NCBI RefSeq assembly: GCF_014190935.1
Contig: NZ_JACHVV010000003.1
Location: forward strand, 248,001-312,000
Origin: Chryseomonas sp014190935
GTDB lineage: Bacteria > Pseudomonadota > Gammaproteobacteria > Pseudomonadales > Pseudomonadaceae
Reading direction: 5' to 3'
DNA length: 64,000 nt
Part shown: positions 61,561-64,000 of the stretch, one piece after another
How the letters are laid out: each line of letters opens with the position of its first letter
Position numbering within the stretch: the first letter of the stretch is position 1
Made by a program: the position numbers and the translations under genes
The notes under the pieces: model-generated
Told to the model about the DNA's origin: nothing
Seen by the model: only the letters and a program-made list of their open reading frames with translations
The model's database searches: none

Positions 61561-61653
61561 GGATTAAGCCGCCGGCCCCGCGGGATTCGCTCCCTGGAGC
61601 GATAGCGATGGGCCAGGCGGCTCCGGACAATGCCAGGCGGAGAATCTTAGGCA

Positions 61654-62115
61654 ATGACGGTGACAGAGATGCGCAGCCCAACCCGCGGCCTGGCCATGGT
61701 CCTTGCCCTTGCCCTCGGCCTGGATGCCCTGGCCTCGGCCGCTGATCTGATGGAGACCGGCGACCTGGGGCAGGCGCCCGCAGCCGGGCGCGACGCCGCC
61801 ATCCGCCAGGTCGGCGTAGGCAACCAGGCGCTCATCGACCAGCGTGGCACCGCGCTGCGCGCTCAGGTCGTCCAGAGCGGCGCCGCCCAGGAAGCCCGCA
61901 TCCTGCAGGACGGCACGGAGCTGAGCGCGGTCATCCTCCAGGGTGGCTATGGCAATGTCGCGCGCATCGAGCAGGTCGGCAGCGGCAACCAGGCCGACAT
62001 CCTGCAACTCGGCGTCCAGGGCAACGCCCGCATCGAACAGCACGGCTCGGGCCTGTCCAGCCGCATCGTCCAGTACGGAAGCAACCAGAACACGGTGGTA
62101 CGTCAGTACCGCTGA
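61654..62115 (+). CDS. csgB: Minor curlin CsgB (fibre nucleator)
   Basis: A 153-aa exported protein. After a signal peptide it has about five curlin repeats of the form xxQxGxxNxAxIxQ (IRQVGVGNQALIDQRG, IEQVGSGNQADILQLG, IEQHGSGLSSRIVQYG), close to E. coli CsgB in length and repeat number. It nucleates CsgA polymerisation. Its stop overlaps the csgA start. A 93-nt gap with small inverted repeats separates it from csgG. An ATG at 61669 is an alternative start. Confidence 0.88.
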   Translation: MTVTEMRSPTRGLAMVLALALGLDALASAADLMETGDLGQAPAAGRDAAIRQVGVGNQALIDQRGTALRAQVVQSGAAQEARILQDGTELSAVILQGGYGNVARIEQVGSGNQADILQLGVQGNARIEQHGSGLSSRIVQYGSNQNTVVRQYR

Positions 62116-63059
62116 TGGCACTCATGGAGATCAGACAGATGTTTCTACTCAGGCCCCTGGCCGCCCTGACGCTGGCCCTCGTGGCGGCCAACGCCCTCGC
62201 TCAGAACAGCACCGCCACCGTCCAGCAGGACGGCAACAGCGGCACGATCACCCTGGACCAGAGCGGCCCCGGCAACAGCGCGTCGCTCTATCAGCTGCAG
62301 GGCGAAGGCAACGCGATCAGCGTGGTCCAGACCGGCGCCAGCAGCGCCACCATCACCCAGGGCGGCGATATCTACGGCTACGCCCAGGGCAACGTGGCGA
62401 GCCTGCGCCAGGAAGGCGGCAGCAACGTCCATAGCCTGGCCCAGGACGGCTTCGGCAACCAGGCCACCATCACCTCCGTGGGCAGCAACAGCGGCACCCT
62501 GGTCCAGTCGGCCTCCAGCGCCCAGTTGACCCTGGAGCAGAACGGCGACAACAACCAGGTGCGCGTCGACCAGAGCGGCGATGCCGTGACCGCCACCCTC
62601 GCCCAGTCCGGCACCGACAACCGCATCGACCTGACCCAGCAGGGCTACTCGGTCGATACCGTGGAGTTGACCCAGCGTGGCCAGGCCAATGCCGCCACGG
62701 TGCTCTCCTCCGGCAAGTTCAATGAACTGACCTTTACCCAGGACGGCAATCGCAACACCTTGAACGTCGACCAGGCCGGCCGCGGCAACCGCTTCAGCGG
62801 CAGCTCCACCGGCGACGACAACCTGGCCAGCGTCACCGTCCAGGGCGACAGCAACCAGACCAGCATCGTCCAGACCGGCAACGGCAACGAGGCGCGCCTC
62901 GACGTCACCAGCGCCATCAGCACGGCCAGCGTCAGCCAGGTCGGCGACAGCAACCGCGCGAGCATCCTGCAGACCTCGGCCAACTTCAACGGCTTCAACG
63001 ACAGCGCGCAGATCTCGCAGAGCGGCTTCGGCAACAGCGCCACCATCAACCAGCGGTGA
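62115..63059 (+). CDS. csgA: Major curlin CsgA (enlarged, about twelve repeats)
   Basis: A 314-aa exported amyloid subunit, twice the length of E. coli CsgA. After the signal peptide (LAALTLALVAANALA-Q) there are about a dozen imperfect 20-24-residue curlin units such as LDQSGPGNSASLYQLQGEGN, VQTGNGNEARLDV and ISQSGFGNSATINQ. The Gln and Asn at regular spacing give the stacked beta-fold. Alternative start ATG at 62139. Overlaps csgB and the CsgC-like gene. Confidence 0.88.
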   Translation: MALMEIRQMFLLRPLAALTLALVAANALAQNSTATVQQDGNSGTITLDQSGPGNSASLYQLQGEGNAISVVQTGASSATITQGGDIYGYAQGNVASLRQEGGSNVHSLAQDGFGNQATITSVGSNSGTLVQSASSAQLTLEQNGDNNQVRVDQSGDAVTATLAQSGTDNRIDLTQQGYSVDTVELTQRGQANAATVLSSGKFNELTFTQDGNRNTLNVDQAGRGNRFSGSSTGDDNLASVTVQGDSNQTSIVQTGNGNEARLDVTSAISTASVSQVGDSNRASILQTSANFNGFNDSAQISQSGFGNSATINQR

Positions 63060-63388
63060 CGCGCGCCGTCTGGCTGCTCGCGGCCCTGCTGCCCCTGGCG
63101 GGCGGCGCCACGGCCAGCGCCCTTCTGAAGCTGCAGCCGCAACCGGCGAGCGCTCAGGTACAGCTGTGCTTTACCGGCGAAGACGCGCCCCTGCGCTACG
63201 AACTCATCATCGAATTGCACGGACCGGGCGGCGTCGCCCGCACCCGCCAGGCCGGCGAGGCGAGGGGGGATGGTTGCCCGGTCACCACGCGCCTGGGCGC
63301 CGCACCGGGCAGTCTGGTCGAGGCAAGGCTGAGTTGGCAGCGACAGGGCCAGGCGCAGCCCGCCCTCGAGCGACGCCTGCAGCTGTAG
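63056..63388 (+). CDS. CsgC/CsgH-like curli chaperone
   Basis: A 110-aa exported protein with a signal peptide (VWLLAALLPLAGGATA) and a predicted beta-sandwich. Two cysteines (Cys38, Cys74) could form a disulfide. Starts with GTG inside the csgA stop (GTGA). Position and size suggest a CsgC/CsgH-type inhibitor of premature amyloid formation, but sequence similarity is weak by eye. Confidence 0.6.
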   Translation: MTRAVWLLAALLPLAGGATASALLKLQPQPASAQVQLCFTGEDAPLRYELIIELHGPGGVARTRQAGEARGDGCPVTTRLGAAPGSLVEARLSWQRQGQAQPALERRLQL

Positions 63389-63420
63389 CTCGGTACAGAG
63401 GTTTCACGTGGAACCCTGGA

Positions 63421-64000
63421 CTACAGGGTCAGCGGTAATTCCAGCGGGGTCTGCTGCCGCGCCGCCAGGCGCTGCTGGAATTCGGCCGGATCATGGATCA
63501 GCACGTCTTGGCCGGCGAAGGCCTGGGCGGCGATCAGCCGTGACAGCCAGAAGCGTACGCAGGCGACCCGCAAGAGCACCGGCCACAACTCGGCTTCGCG
63601 CGGCGTGAAATGGCGGTCGGCGGCATAGGCCGCCAGCAGCGCCCGGGCCCGCGGCAGGTCCAGCGCGCCACTCTCAGTGGAGCACCAGTCGTTCACCGTG
63701 ATGGCGAGGTCATAGAGCATCCAGCCGGAACTGGCGTTGTAGAAGTCGATGACGCCCGACAGCCGGGGGCCGTCGAACATCACGTTGTCGCGGAACAGGT
63801 CGCCGTGCAGATTGGCCTCGGGCAGCGGCGGCTGCTCGGCCAGCAGGTTGCGGATTTCCCCAAGCGTGCGCTCCAGCAACGGCCGGGCGGTCGTGTCCAG
63901 GGTCGGCGCCAGGCGCTCGCCTTCGGCCAGCATCCAGGCCAGGCCACGGTCACTGGCGCGCTCGATGCGTTTTTCACCCGCAGTAGCCCGGTGCAGATGG
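63421..64000 (-). CDS. thrB: Homoserine kinase (5' end outside window)
   Basis: C-terminal 193 residues of a type II homoserine kinase of the aminoglycoside-phosphotransferase fold. ANLHGDLFRDNVMFDG (catalytic loop) and GVIDFYNASSGWMLYDLAITVNDW match pseudomonad ThrB very closely. It phosphorylates L-homoserine in threonine synthesis. The reading frame is open to the window edge, so the N-terminus lies beyond. It converges with the curli operon. Confidence 0.93.
   Translation of the reverse strand, partial: HLHRATAGEKRIERASDRGLAWMLAEGERLAPTLDTTARPLLERTLGEIRNLLAEQPPLPEANLHGDLFRDNVMFDGPRLSGVIDFYNASSGWMLYDLAITVNDWCSTESGALDLPRARALLAAYAADRHFTPREAELWPVLLRVACVRFWLSRLIAAQAFAGQDVLIHDPAEFQQRLAARQQTPLELPLTL

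Noticed and set aside
62115..63059. Regular short repeats considered as a CRISPR array
   Set aside because: They are protein-coding curlin repeats, imperfect at DNA level, in frame, behind a signal peptide.

Overview
This is a 64 kb stretch of a high-GC Pseudomonas-type chromosome. The proteins look like those of Pseudomonas throughout (SpoT, the Glc glycolate oxidase, large-form PstC/PstA, PhoU, the complete arn operon, DctB/DctD, ThrB). The gene order joins several blocks that lie apart in P. aeruginosa, and it carries a curli operon, which is uncommon in the genus. My inference is a plant- or soil-associated pseudomonad, possibly of the P. oryzihabitans/psychrotolerans group; the species is not proven here. 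No tRNA, rRNA, phage, insertion sequence or CRISPR array was seen. Accessory signs are limited to short intergenic repeats and unusual operon contents.

Layout. 1-1650: the end of an rpoZ-spoT unit (stringent response), with spoT running off the window. 1804-9201: the glycolate/glyoxylate operon glcDEFG-glcB on the minus strand, with the FadR-family regulator glcC divergent and two matching operator-like palindromes between them. 9348-15826: a CNNM/CorC membrane protein, a 7TM diguanylate cyclase, and two paralogous M23 peptidases around an AraC regulator, with a strong orphan terminator that suggests a small RNA. 15840-23614: a response regulator, phoU and pstBACS, with candidate Pho boxes before pstS and pstC. 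23784-27251: an MHS transporter with an M20 amidohydrolase, then an SMP-30-like protein.

27272-37893: a tightly coupled lipid A aminoarabinose operon, arnBCADTEF-ugd, that ends in an extra ArnT-like glycosyltransferase. Its upstream region holds an 11-bp-phased direct repeat resembling a Pho box. 38046-41711: zapA and its coiled-coil partner, a repeat-rich gap, a periplasmic chorismate mutase and a TctDE/QseBC-type two-component system. 41728-46234: an uncharacterised uptake and catabolism operon (alginate-export-family outer-membrane protein, AAHS transporter, DUF3237 protein, thiolase). 46628-54483: small stand-alone genes (I78 lipoprotein, HAD phosphatase, esterase, GNAT, TetR/GST pair with a perfect operator, SDR, DUF924, Lrp regulator, HglS-type 2-oxoadipate dioxygenase, two small secreted proteins).

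54683-59073: DctB/DctD and a SIS-domain sugar-phosphate enzyme. 59295-63388: a one-direction curli operon, csgD-E-F-G-B-A plus a CsgC/CsgH-like gene, almost all translationally coupled. 63421-64000: the C-terminal part of thrB. Common themes are phosphate and carbon sensing (pst, glc, dct), envelope remodelling (arn, M23, curli) and biofilm signalling (diguanylate cyclase, curli).
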